From: Demequina capsici
Lineage (GTDB): Bacteria > Actinomycetota > Actinomycetes > Actinomycetales > Demequinaceae
Assembly: GCF_032102965.1 (NCBI RefSeq)
Contig: NZ_CP134880.1
Location: forward strand, 1,240,001 to 1,304,000
Reading direction: 5' to 3'
Length of the DNA stretch: 64,000 bases
Below the pieces are notes generated by a model. That model was not told the DNA's origin. It saw nothing but the letters and a program-made list of their open reading frames with translations, and made no database searches. Of this stretch, positions 7,801 through 15,666 are shown one piece after another. The stretch's first letter is position 1, and each line of letters starts with the position of its first letter. The position numbers and the translations under genes are program-made.

Positions 7801-8370
7801 TCAGCTGGGGTACTCGCCGCGCTTCACCTTGGGCTTGGGCACGCGCATGCGACGCAGGTTCATGGCCCGGGTGATGGCGTACAGGCGCCATCCGCGCGGC
7901 ATCCTGCCGACGCCGAACCGCGTCTCGAAGTGCTTCTTCAGCGACCGTGTGATCATCCAGACCTCGATCGCCATGCCCAGCAGGACGATGTAGAAGCCGA
8001 GGATCAGGATGGTGCCGATCGCGGAGCTGCCCACGAACAGGGTCAGCACCACGAAGCCGAGCATGACGGGCATGGCCCATTCGGCGGCGGACGAGCGCGC
8101 GTCGATGAAGTCGCGGATCCAGCGGCGTTCGGGGCCGCGGTGCTCGAGCGGCATGTTGCGGTCGTCGCCGCTCATGAGCGCCGCGTTCTCCTTCGCGCGC
8201 TGCGCGCGTGACGCCTCCTTGCGGGCCTTCGCGTCCTCCTTGGTCCCTCCCACCAGAGGCCGCCGGTTCGCGGCCTCCTGCTCCTTGCGCTTGGGAGTGG
8301 GGCGTCCCTTGCCGACAGGGATGGTGCTGTCCTCGTCGGGAAGGTCGATGGTGCTGTCCTTGCTGCTCAT
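7801..8370 (-). CDS. DUF3043 membrane protein
   Basis: 189 residues. A charged, Lys/Arg-rich N-terminal half (about residues 1-90, including GRPTPKRKEQEAANRRPLV) is followed by two hydrophobic segments (about 100-145) and a basic C-terminal tail. This architecture is the actinobacteria-restricted DUF3043 family of unknown function. The start ATG follows GGAGAGCA. The gene lies 35 bases downstream of nadA on the same strand and probably shares its transcript. Confidence 0.85.
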   Translation of the reverse strand: MSSKDSTIDLPDEDSTIPVGKGRPTPKRKEQEAANRRPLVGGTKEDAKARKEASRAQRAKENAALMSGDDRNMPLEHRGPERRWIRDFIDARSSAAEWAMPVMLGFVVLTLFVGSSAIGTILILGFYIVLLGMAIEVWMITRSLKKHFETRFGVGRMPRGWRLYAITRAMNLRRMRVPKPKVKRGEYPS

Positions 8371-8405
8371 TGCTCTCCGGTGGGTTGCCGCGTCAGTGCG
8401 GTGGG

Positions 8406-9611
8406 TCAGTCGTTCGCTGGTGCGGGGGCCGGAAGCGCGAGCATCCGGTCCAGCGCCACCTTGGCCTCTGCCTGGGTCTGCGTGTCGACGACGATGCGGT
8501 TGGGCACCTCGCCGGCGACGAGCGACTCGAGCGCCCACACCAGGTGCGGGAGGTCGATGCGGTTCATCGTGGAGCAGAAGCAGACGGTGTCCTCCAGGAA
8601 GTGGATCTGCTTGTCGGGGTGTGCGTTCGCGAGGCGACGCACCAGGTTCAACTCGGTGCCGATGGCCCAGGCGGTGCCGGGCTCGGCGGCCTCGATCGCC
8701 TTGATGATGTACTCCGTGGAGCCCACCATGTCCGCAGCGTTCACGACATCGTGCGCGCACTCGGGGTGCACGATGACTGTGATGTCAGGCACCCGCTCGC
8801 GCAGCGCGTCAACGTTCTCCTTGCGGAAGCGGCCGTGCACGGAGCAGTGGCCCTTCCACAGGATCATCCGCGCGGCGGCGAGCTGCTCGACGGTGTTGCC
8901 GCCCAGCGGCTTTCGGGGGTCCCACACGACGCAGTCGTCGAGGCTCATCCCGAGCTTCAGCACGGCGGTGTTGCGGCCCAGGTGCTGATCCGGGAAGAAG
9001 AAGACCTTGCCGTCGCCCTCCACGCCGCCGATCTGGTCGAACGCCCAGCGCAAGGCGGTCTCGGAGTTCGACGACGTGCACACCGCGCCGCGGTGGCGCC
9101 CGCAGAAGGCCTTCAGCGCAGCGGTGGAGTTCATGTACGTGATCGGGATGGTGCGGTCGGTGATGCCCGCCTCGGCGAGCTGCGCCCACGCATCCTCGAC
9201 CTGGTTGATGTCCGCCATGTCGGCCATCGAGCAGCCGGCTGCCATGTCGGGCAGCACCACCTGCTGCTCGTCCGACGTGAGGATGTCGGCAGACTCCGCC
9301 ATGAAGTGGACGCCGCAGAAGACGATGAACTCCGCCTCAGGACGGTTCTGCGCGTCGCGGGCCAGCTTGAAGGAGTCGCCCGTCACGTCGGCGAACTGGA
9401 TGACCTCGTCACGCTGGTAGTGGTGGCCCAGGACGAACACGCGGTCGCCCAGCTTCTCCTTGGCCTTGCGAGCCCGTTCCACGAGGTCGGGATCCGACGG
9501 TGCGGGAAGGTCTCCGGGGCAGTCGACGCCTCGCTCCGACAGCAGGTCACGACGCTGACCCAGCAGAAGGAGGGCGGGCGACTCGGCAGGTTCCGTGAAG
9601 GTCGCGCTCAT
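8406..9611 (-). CDS. nadA: quinolinate synthase
   Basis: [4Fe-4S] enzyme condensing iminoaspartate with dihydroxyacetone phosphate to quinolinate in NAD synthesis. 401 residues, the longer actinobacterial form. The N-terminal GHHYQRDEV segment binds substrate. Cluster Cys are in FCGVHFMAES, HPECAH and CFCSTM, and substrate contacts occur in YMNSTAALKA. The ATG at 9611 has GACAAT (9618-9623, minus strand) ending 6 bases upstream, so the mRNA is predicted leaderless. nadB and nadC, its usual partners, are not in the window. Confidence 0.95.
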   Translation of the reverse strand: MSATFTEPAESPALLLLGQRRDLLSERGVDCPGDLPAPSDPDLVERARKAKEKLGDRVFVLGHHYQRDEVIQFADVTGDSFKLARDAQNRPEAEFIVFCGVHFMAESADILTSDEQQVVLPDMAAGCSMADMADINQVEDAWAQLAEAGITDRTIPITYMNSTAALKAFCGRHRGAVCTSSNSETALRWAFDQIGGVEGDGKVFFFPDQHLGRNTAVLKLGMSLDDCVVWDPRKPLGGNTVEQLAAARMILWKGHCSVHGRFRKENVDALRERVPDITVIVHPECAHDVVNAADMVGSTEYIIKAIEAAEPGTAWAIGTELNLVRRLANAHPDKQIHFLEDTVCFCSTMNRIDLPHLVWALESLVAGEVPNRIVVDTQTQAEAKVALDRMLALPAPAPAND

Positions 9612-9688
9612 CTGTGCATTGTCTCACGCTCGCGAGATCGGGAATCTCGACGGTCAGGGGCGCTCGGAACTGCAGGCACACTGGTGGC

Positions 9689-10681
9689 ATGCGAGTGGTG
9701 CTGGTGATGGAGGGGTGGCCGGGCCTGCCCGCCGGCGGCCCGGGCGTCGACGTCGCGCGCGAGGCCTGGGGGGTCGCCGCGCCCGGGGTGGACGTCGAGG
9801 CCCTGGCGGTCGGTGATGGCGGTCCGCGGAGCCTGGACGCGGAGGCAGGCACCCAGGGGACGATCGCCGCGGCGGATGCCGTCGCACTCGACGACGCCGT
9901 GATGCTGGCGCCCGCCGCCGGTGCGCTCCGCTGGGATCCTCAGGCGCTCCGTCAGGCGCTGCTGACCGTCGCGGCGGACCCGTCGGCACCTCGACGCGTC
10001 GTGGTTCCCGTGGGTGATGCGCCGCCGGCAGGGGACGCAGCCGACCTCTGGGGAGAGTCGCTGGCCGCGACGCGACAGACGCTGTCGCCGCTCGAGATCG
10101 TCGCGCTGGTCGCCTCGGACCGGCCGCTGCTCGGCTTCCACGGCATGAGCGCCGCGGTGCGCGAAGGACGCGAGGCCGACGCGGCCCTCGCCGTCGCTGC
10201 GCAGCAGCAGGAGGACCGGTGGCGTGAGCGTGCGCTCGCCGCCGACGACATCGCCTCGGCGCACGCCATGCTGCTCGGACCGCGTCGCCTGTCGGACCAG
10301 CCGCGCACCGGTGCGGCGGGCGGTCTCGCGTACGCGCTCGCCGCTCTGGGCGCCCGGCTTGAGCCTGGCGCGCACCACCTTGCGTCGCGCGCGGGCGTGG
10401 CGGCGGCGATCGAAGGAGCCGACGTCGCGGTGGCGATCGTCGGGACGCTCTCGCATGCGGCGCTCGACCACGGCGTGAGCGCTCCGGTCGGCGCGCTGGC
10501 GGCCGCGCGGGGCGTGCCGGCAGTGGTGGTCACGTCCGACTCGCACGTCGGACGACGTGACCTGATGGCTGCGGGCATCCATGCGGCCCACATCGGCTCT
10601 CCGGGCATGGAAGGACTGCGAGACGCGGTGACCCGAGCAGCGCAGACATGGACCCCCGTGCGCGGATCCGGAGCGTGTTGA
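9689..10681 (+). CDS. glycerate-kinase-like protein, divergent and possibly inactive
   Basis: 330 residues, shorter than the 370-380 of GarK-type glycerate 2-kinases. The C-terminal half retains the diagnostic GAAGGLAYALAALGA and the late DVAVAIVGTL and GVPAVVV segments. The N-terminal PDSFKG-type motif is replaced by MEGWPGLPAGG and the usual ADGGEGT signature is reduced to GDGGPRS, so phosphate transfer may be lost. The ATG at 9689 lies 6 bases after CACACT (9677-9682) and no Shine-Dalgarno is present, pointing to leaderless translation. It diverges from nadA over 77 bases. The assignment rests on the C-terminal motifs only. Confidence 0.6.
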   Translation: MRVVLVMEGWPGLPAGGPGVDVAREAWGVAAPGVDVEALAVGDGGPRSLDAEAGTQGTIAAADAVALDDAVMLAPAAGALRWDPQALRQALLTVAADPSAPRRVVVPVGDAPPAGDAADLWGESLAATRQTLSPLEIVALVASDRPLLGFHGMSAAVREGREADAALAVAAQQQEDRWRERALAADDIASAHAMLLGPRRLSDQPRTGAAGGLAYALAALGARLEPGAHHLASRAGVAAAIEGADVAVAIVGTLSHAALDHGVSAPVGALAAARGVPAVVVTSDSHVGRRDLMAAGIHAAHIGSPGMEGLRDAVTRAAQTWTPVRGSGAC

Positions 10682-10853
10682 GGAGCCGGCCGGGCACAAC
10701 GTCGGAGCGTCGCGCGTTCACTTGAGCAGGGCCCGGCGGTGGAACCCCTCAGCTGCCGTCGGGTCCGCCTCTCCCTTCCGTGCTGGTGGGGGCTCTTCGG
10801 GAATCGACCCGCGCGTCGTACGCTTGTAGAGGTATCAACGAAAGGAAGTGGCC

Positions 10854-11207
10854 ATGACCGACACCGCCACCGAGACCCCCACCCACGGCGTCGCCATCAC
10901 CGACGCCGCTGCCGCGAAGGTCAAGAGCCTGCTGGAGCAGGAGGGCCGCGACGATCTCCGTCTGCGACTCGCCGTGCAGCCCGGCGGGTGCTCCGGCCTG
11001 ATCTACCAGCTGTACTTCGATGAGCGCACGCTCGACGGCGACGCGATCCGTGAGTTCGGCGGCGTGGGCGTCGTGGTCGACAAGATGTCGGTGCCGTACC
11101 TCGACGGCGCGACCATCGACTTCGCGGACACGATCGAGAAGCAGGGCTTCACGATCGACAACCCGAACGCCTCGAGCTCCTGCGCGTGCGGAGACTCGTT
11201 CGCCTGA
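10854..11207 (+). CDS. erpA: A-type iron-sulfur carrier (HesB/IscA/ErpA family)
   Basis: 117-residue carrier that accepts an Fe-S cluster from the assembly machinery and inserts it into target enzymes. The three ligand cysteines are present: one in PGGCSGL and two in SSCACGDSF. The ATG at 10854 follows AAAGGAA with 6 bases between; an in-frame GTG two codons upstream is the alternative. In this window likely clients include NadA, aconitase and the Rieske protein. The upstream gap (10682-10853) shows no clear promoter hexamer with good spacing. Confidence 0.92.
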   Translation: MTDTATETPTHGVAITDAAAAKVKSLLEQEGRDDLRLRLAVQPGGCSGLIYQLYFDERTLDGDAIREFGGVGVVVDKMSVPYLDGATIDFADTIEKQGFTIDNPNASSSCACGDSFA

Positions 11208-11223
11208 TCGGCGCGATCGTCTG

Positions 11224-11268
11224 ACGAAGAAGGACGGCGTGGGCCTCGGCCCCGCCGTCCTTCTTCGT
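11224..11268. terminator. bidirectional terminator between erpA and the desulfurase-like gene
   Basis: Perfect 16-bp stem (11224-11239 with 11253-11268) and a GC-rich 13-base loop between convergent stop codons; the distal arm ends CCTTCTTCGT. Confidence 0.85.
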
Positions 11269-11289
11269 GTCGGTGTGGAGTGCTCGGCC

Positions 11290-12465
11290 TCAGTGCTGGA
11301 CGCGGCCCCATGACGGCTGATGCTGGGCGCCGGCCCACGGCACCCCCAGCCCCGCGTCGGCGCGAGCCTCGCCGATGATGCGCGGGAGCAGCGCGAGGAA
11401 CCGGTCCACCATCGGCTCGTCCACGCCCGGGTGGAGACCGATCCTGACGTTGCCGGTGGAGGGGGACCCGATCGCCGCGAGCACGCGGCTCGGCTCGAAC
11501 CCGTCGTGCTCGCACGCCGACCCTGATCCGACGGCGATGCCTTCCTTGTCCAGGCGGGCCAGGACGGCCTCCCCGTCGACGCCGCTGCACAGGAGCGTCA
11601 CCAGATGTGGGGCGCGCTCCAACGGGTCCCCGACCACAGTCACTCCGGGCATCGTGGCAGCCGTGGAGCGGATCCACTCCGTCATCGCACGCATGCGGGC
11701 CTCGACGGCCTGCCGATGCTCCACGCGCTCCTGCAGGGCGACCGCCGCAGCGAGCACCAGCGGCACCGAGATCCCGCCGGCCTCCCAGCCGGAGCGTTCC
11801 GGCCATGCGGGGAGCCAACGGGTGCGGGAACGGATCGCCAGCACGCCGATGCCTGCGGGCCCGCCCCAGTCGGCCGGATTCGCGACCAGCGCATCCCACG
11901 CCGCCGGCGACTCCATGTGCCCGATGGACGCGGTCGCGTCGACCACCAGCGGCACCTCGTGAGCCTTGGCGATCTCATGAACGTCGTCGAGCCGCTGCGC
12001 GGTGCCCAGCTCGTGGTTGACGTGCTGCACGGCGGCGATGGTCACGTCGGGGTAGTCGAGCGCGGCGGCGAAGGCCTCGAGATCCAGGTGGCCCTGCTCG
12101 TCGACCGCGACAGTCTCCAGACGACCCTGCGCGTAGTAGTGGGCGGCATGGAGCGTCGCGTCGCGCTCGACGGCGGAGGCGACGATCCGCTCGCGGCCGC
12201 GCCGGGCGGTATGCACGGCGCCGATCGTCCGCTCCAGAGCGATGACGGCGCTGGGGGAGAACGCGACCTCGTGGGTGGGGCAGCCGAGCACCTCTGCGAT
12301 CGCCTCGCGCGCGCCTTCCACCAGGGCCTGCGCGCGCCGCGACTCGGCGTGGAGACGACGCGGATCCGCCCACCCGTCTGCGAATCCTGCGCGGATGGCC
12401 TCGAGGACCCTGGGTGTCATCGGAGAACTGCCGCTCGCGTCAAGATACGTGCGGGTCAGAGCCAT
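11290..12465 (-). CDS. cysteine-desulfurase-like protein lacking the PLP lysine
   Basis: 391 residues with the full NifS/IscS fold: DASGSSP at the N-terminus, the GT-Q segment (NHELGTAQ, residues 150-157), Asp176 that would pair with the PLP ring nitrogen, and the active-site Cys loop GSGSACEHDG (Cys318). Two cofactor residues are missing: the region that should read S-x-HK-x-x-GPKGIG reads NPADWGGPAGIG (residues 196-207), so the Schiff-base Lys is Asp199, and the PLP-stacking His of the EH motif is Arg101. It is therefore probably not a desulfurase; a scaffold or regulatory role is possible. The ATG at 12465 lies 6 bases after TACCGT (minus strand, 12472-12477). The open frame upstream of it is ignored because it enters ctaC. 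Confidence 0.8.
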   Translation of the reverse strand: MALTRTYLDASGSSPMTPRVLEAIRAGFADGWADPRRLHAESRRAQALVEGAREAIAEVLGCPTHEVAFSPSAVIALERTIGAVHTARRGRERIVASAVERDATLHAAHYYAQGRLETVAVDEQGHLDLEAFAAALDYPDVTIAAVQHVNHELGTAQRLDDVHEIAKAHEVPLVVDATASIGHMESPAAWDALVANPADWGGPAGIGVLAIRSRTRWLPAWPERSGWEAGGISVPLVLAAAVALQERVEHRQAVEARMRAMTEWIRSTAATMPGVTVVGDPLERAPHLVTLLCSGVDGEAVLARLDKEGIAVGSGSACEHDGFEPSRVLAAIGSPSTGNVRIGLHPGVDEPMVDRFLALLPRIIGEARADAGLGVPWAGAQHQPSWGRVQH

Positions 12466-12497
12466 GACAGAACGGTACCGCGCGCTATGCTGTGGAC
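12466..12497. promoter_or_regulatory. 32-bp divergent leaderless promoter pair, desulfurase-like / ctaC
   Basis: TACCGT (minus, 12472-12477) and TATGCT (plus, 12486-12491) are 8 bases apart, each 6 bases from its start codon. The gap length and hexamer spacing are identical to those at pepA/pyrD. Confidence 0.65.
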
Positions 12498-13364
12498 GTG
12501 TCCCCAAATACCAGTCCCCGTATGCTCAGGCGCACCCTGACTGCGGTCGTGCTCGCCGGCGCGGCAACGCTGCTCGCAGGCTGCTCGACCGGCATCGAGA
12601 ACGGTGCGCTTCCCTCGACCCCCGAGGTCACCAACCACACCGGCACCATCATCCGGCTGTGGAACGGCTCCTGGATCGCAGCCCTCACCGTGGGCGTGAT
12701 CACCTGGGGCCTGATCCTCTGGGCGGTGGCCGTCTATCGCAAGCGCAAGGGCGATGACAAGCTGCCCAAGCAGACGCGCGCGAACGTGCCGCTCGAGCTC
12801 ATGTACACGATCGTCCCCATCGTCATGGTCGGCGTGCTCTTCACCTGGACCGTGCGCGGCGTGTGGGAGATCAAGGACACCTCGGCCGAGCCGGACGTGG
12901 TGATCCAGGTCATCGGCAAGCAGTGGTCGTGGGACTTCAACTACCTCACTGACGACGTCCACTCGATCGGCGTGCAGGCGCAGCTGAACAACGGCACCGA
13001 CGTCGAGGACACCATCCCCACGCTGTACCTCCCGGTCGACGAGACCGTCGAGTTCCACCTGAACTCGCGTGACGTCATCCACTCCTTCTGGATCCCCGCC
13101 TTCCTCTACAAGGAGGACACGATCCCCGGCAAGACGAACGTCTTCCAGGTGGTGCCCCAGGAGGAGGGCACCTACGTCGGCAAGTGCGCCGAGCTCTGCG
13201 GCGAGTACCACGCCTCCATGCTGTTCAACGTCAAGGTCGTCTCCCGCGAGGAGTACGACGCGTACATCGAGTCGCTGCGCGCCAAGGGTCAGACCGGCGC
13301 CATCGGCCTCGACTACTCGCGCGACCAGGCAGTTCGGATCGGCATCGAGGAGAGCGGGGAGTAA
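12498..13364 (+). CDS. ctaC: cytochrome c oxidase (aa3) subunit II
   Basis: CuA-bearing subunit that accepts electrons from cytochrome c (here from QcrC). 288 residues. A lipoprotein signal ends in LLAGC (Cys29), two transmembrane helices follow (about 50-75 and 95-115), then a periplasmic cupredoxin domain with the CuA ligands His in DVIHSFWIP and [15 protein letters not shown] 12498 is chosen because TATGCT ends 6 bases upstream; GTG 12492 is in frame but directly abuts the hexamer. It is first in the ctaC-ctaD-ctaF unit and overlaps ctaD by one base (TAATG). Confidence 0.95.
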   Translation: MSPNTSPRMLRRTLTAVVLAGAATLLAGCSTGIENGALPSTPEVTNHTGTIIRLWNGSWIAALTVGVITWGLILWAVAVYRKRKGDDKLPKQTRANVPLELMYTIVPIVMVGVLFTWTVRGVWEIKDTSAEPDVVIQVIGKQWSWDFNYLTDDVHSIGVQAQLNNGTDVEDTIPTLYLPVDETVEFHLNSRDVIHSFWIPAFLYKEDTIPGKTNVFQVVPQEEGTYVGKCAELCGEYHASMLFNVKVVSREEYDAYIESLRAKGQTGAIGLDYSRDQAVRIGIEESGE

Positions 13365-15076
13365 TGGCCACCGTCGCATACGAGGAGCCAGGCGCTCTCG
13401 ACACCGTCCGCACGATCCCGGCAGCCCCCAGCCGTTCCGGGTCGCAGGTCATCAAGTGGATCACCTCCACCGACCACAAGACCATCGGGTACATGTACCT
13501 GATCACGTCGTTCTTCTTCTTCATCGTGGGCGGCATCCTCGCCCTGCTGATCCGCGCCGAGCTCTTCGAGCCCGGCATCCAGATCGTGCAGTCGGCGGAC
13601 CAGTACAACCAGCTCTTCACGATGCACGGCACGATCATGCTGCTGCTGTTCGCGACCCCGCTCTTCGCAGGCTTCGCGAACGTGATCATGCCGCTCCAGA
13701 TCGGCGCGCCCGACGTGGCGTTCCCGCGCTTGAACATGTTCGCCTACTGGCTCTACCTGTTCGGCGGTCTGATCACGATCTCCGGCTTCTTCACTCCGTC
13801 CGGCGCCGCCTCCTTCGGATGGTTCGCCTACGCGCCCCTGTCGAACGAGGTGTACTCGCCGGGCGTCGGAGGCAACCTGTGGGTGTTCGGCCTGGCCCTC
13901 GCCGGATTCGGAACCATCCTGGGCTCGGTCAACTTCATCACGACGATCGTGACGATGCGTGCCCCCGGAATGACGATGTTCCGGATGCCGATCTTCACCT
14001 GGAACACGCTCGTGACCTCCATGCTGGTCATCATCGCGTTCCCGCCGTTCGCGTCGGCCCTCTTCGCGCTCGGTGCCGACCGCGTGCTTCACGCGCAGGT
14101 GTTCAACCCTGACAACGGCGGCGCCATCCTGTGGCAGCACCTGTTCTGGTTCTTCGGTCACCCCGAGGTCTACATCATCGCGCTGCCGTTCTTCGGCATC
14201 GTGTCCGAGATCTTCCCGGTGTTCAGCCGCAAGCCGCTGTTCGGCTACCACGGGCTGGTCTACGCCACGATCGCGATCGCCGCGCTGTCCGTCTCCGTGT
14301 GGGCGCACCACATGTACGTGACGGGTGCGGTGCTGCTGCCGTTCTTCTCGTTCATGACCATGCTGATCGCGGTGCCGACGGGCGTGAAGTTCTACAACTG
14401 GATCGGCACCATGTGGCGAGGCAAGATCGTCATGGCCACGCCCATGCTGTGGTCCGTCGGCTTCCTCATCACGTTCCTCTTCGGTGGCCTGACAGGCATC
14501 ATCCTGTCCTCGCCGGTCCTTGACTTCCCGATCTCCGACACGTACTTCGTCGTGGCTCACTTCCACTATGTGGTGTTCGGCACGGTGGTCTTCGCGATGT
14601 TCGCCGGCTTCTACTTCTGGTGGCCCAAGTTCACCGGCAAGATGCTGAACGAGACGTGGGGCAAGGTCCACTTCTTCCTGCTGTTCATCGGCTTCCACAC
14701 CACGTTCCTCATCCAGCACTGGCTGGGTGCGGCGGGCATGGCGCGACGCTACGTCGACTACCTCCCGGAGGATGGCTTCACCTGGATGAACCAGGTCTCC
14801 ACCGTGGGCGCGTTCCTCACGGCCATCTCCACGCTGCCGTTCCTGTGGAACGTGTACATCACGCACAAGCGCGCGCCCAAGGTGACGGTCGACGACCCGT
14901 GGGGCTTCGGTGGCTCGCTCGAGTGGGCCACCTCCTGCCCCCCGCCGCGTCACAACTTCACGTCCATCCCGCGCATCCGATCCGAGCGCCCCGCGTTCGA
15001 CCTGCACCACCCCGAGGTGGCCGCGATCGACCACGCGCACGATCACGACAAGCCCGTCAAGGTCGCGGCGAAGTAG
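13364..15076 (+). CDS. ctaD: cytochrome c oxidase (aa3) subunit I
   Basis: Catalytic heme-copper subunit reducing O2 to water and pumping protons. 570 residues with twelve transmembrane helices. Visible landmarks: MHGTIM with a heme a ligand His; [10 protein letters not shown] with the CuB His and cross-linked Tyr; WAHHMYVTG with two more CuB His; and [12 protein letters not shown] with heme a3 and heme a ligands. The start ATG overlaps the ctaC stop by one base after GGGGAG, indicating translational coupling. The His-rich C-terminal tail ([12 protein letters not shown]) is cytosolic. Confidence 0.97.
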   Translation: MATVAYEEPGALDTVRTIPAAPSRSGSQVIKWITSTDHKTIGYMYLITSFFFFIVGGILALLIRAELFEPGIQIVQSADQYNQLFTMHGTIMLLLFATPLFAGFANVIMPLQIGAPDVAFPRLNMFAYWLYLFGGLITISGFFTPSGAASFGWFAYAPLSNEVYSPGVGGNLWVFGLALAGFGTILGSVNFITTIVTMRAPGMTMFRMPIFTWNTLVTSMLVIIAFPPFASALFALGADRVLHAQVFNPDNGGAILWQHLFWFFGHPEVYIIALPFFGIVSEIFPVFSRKPLFGYHGLVYATIAIAALSVSVWAHHMYVTGAVLLPFFSFMTMLIAVPTGVKFYNWIGTMWRGKIVMATPMLWSVGFLITFLFGGLTGIILSSPVLDFPISDTYFVVAHFHYVVFGTVVFAMFAGFYFWWPKFTGKMLNETWGKVHFFLLFIGFHTTFLIQHWLGAAGMARRYVDYLPEDGFTWMNQVSTVGAFLTAISTLPFLWNVYITHKRAPKVTVDDPWGFGGSLEWATSCPPPRHNFTSIPRIRSERPAFDLHHPEVAAIDHAHDHDKPVKVAAK

Positions 15077-15088
15077 GAGGCACCTGAG

Positions 15089-15490
15089 ATGAAGATCGAG
15101 TCCAACCTCTTCCTGCTCCCAGGAGCATTCTTCCTGTTCATCGGCATCGTCTACGGGGCGCTCACGCACTTCGAGGAGATGGTCGGCTTCCCCGCGATCC
15201 TGTTGACCGCGGGTCTGGCGCTCATGGTCGGCATCTACTTCAAGATGCTGGAGCGCCGTCACGGCGTCCGTCCCGAGGACAGGGACGACGCGGAGATCGC
15301 CGAGCTGTCGGGCGACCAGGGTCTGTACGCGCCCTGGAGCTGGTGGCCGATCGTCCTCGCCGGTGGCGGCGCGATCGGGTTCCTGGCGCTCGCCGTCGGG
15401 TGGTGGCTCATGGTGCCGGCGGCGATCGTCGGCACGGTCGGCCTGGTCGGCTGGGTCATGGAGTTCTCGACGGGACGCTTCGCGCACTGA
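15089..15490 (+). CDS. ctaF: cytochrome c oxidase subunit IV, actinobacterial type
   Basis: 133-residue protein with about four transmembrane helices (LFLLPGAFFLFIGIVYG at the start; two near the C-terminus), the small subunit specific to actinobacterial aa3 oxidases. It starts 12 bases after ctaD with a GGAGGCACCTGAG leader. It completes the plus-strand oxidase unit; subunit III lies with the bc1 genes on the opposite strand. Confidence 0.92.
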   Translation: MKIESNLFLLPGAFFLFIGIVYGALTHFEEMVGFPAILLTAGLALMVGIYFKMLERRHGVRPEDRDDAEIAELSGDQGLYAPWSWWPIVLAGGGAIGFLALAVGWWLMVPAAIVGTVGLVGWVMEFSTGRFAH

Positions 15491-15504
15491 CCCGTCGTAC
15501 GCGC

Positions 15505-15537
15505 GGAGGGCCCGGTTCCGTGGGAGCCGGGCCCTCC
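15505..15537 (+). terminator. terminator of the ctaCDF operon
   Basis: 11-bp GC stem (GGAGGGCCCGG, 15505-15515, pairing with 15527-15537) located 15 bases after the ctaF stop. Confidence 0.75.
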
Positions 15538-15589
15538 GGCGTCTGCCCGTGGCGCGCTTGTTCCACGAGAACGCTTCCGAACGTGTCCG

Positions 15590-15645
15590 GGTGAGCCAGT
15601 GCCGCTTCTGAGAGACTCGTGCGCCTGAGGGGTGAGCCAGTGCCG
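15590..15645 (+). repeat. 15-bp direct repeat before the GNAT-esterase gene
   Basis: GGTGAGCCAGTGCCG occurs at 15590-15604 and again at 15631-15645, 41 bases apart, in the short gap upstream of the 15667 start. The second copy is 21 bases before the start codon, so it could be a regulator-binding site or a duplication. Confidence 0.6.
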
Positions 15646-15666
15646 TTCGCCCGCGAAAGGAACCCC

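Noticed and set aside
10682-10853. A gene or promoter in the 172-base gap before erpA
   Set aside because: No coding frame with a start signal was found, and candidate hexamers (TACGCT, TAGAGG near 10820-10830) lack convincing spacing.
12492-12497. GTG 12492 as the ctaC start
   Set aside because: It abuts the TATGCT hexamer directly; GTG 12498 has the usual 6-base distance. The difference is only two residues before the signal peptide.
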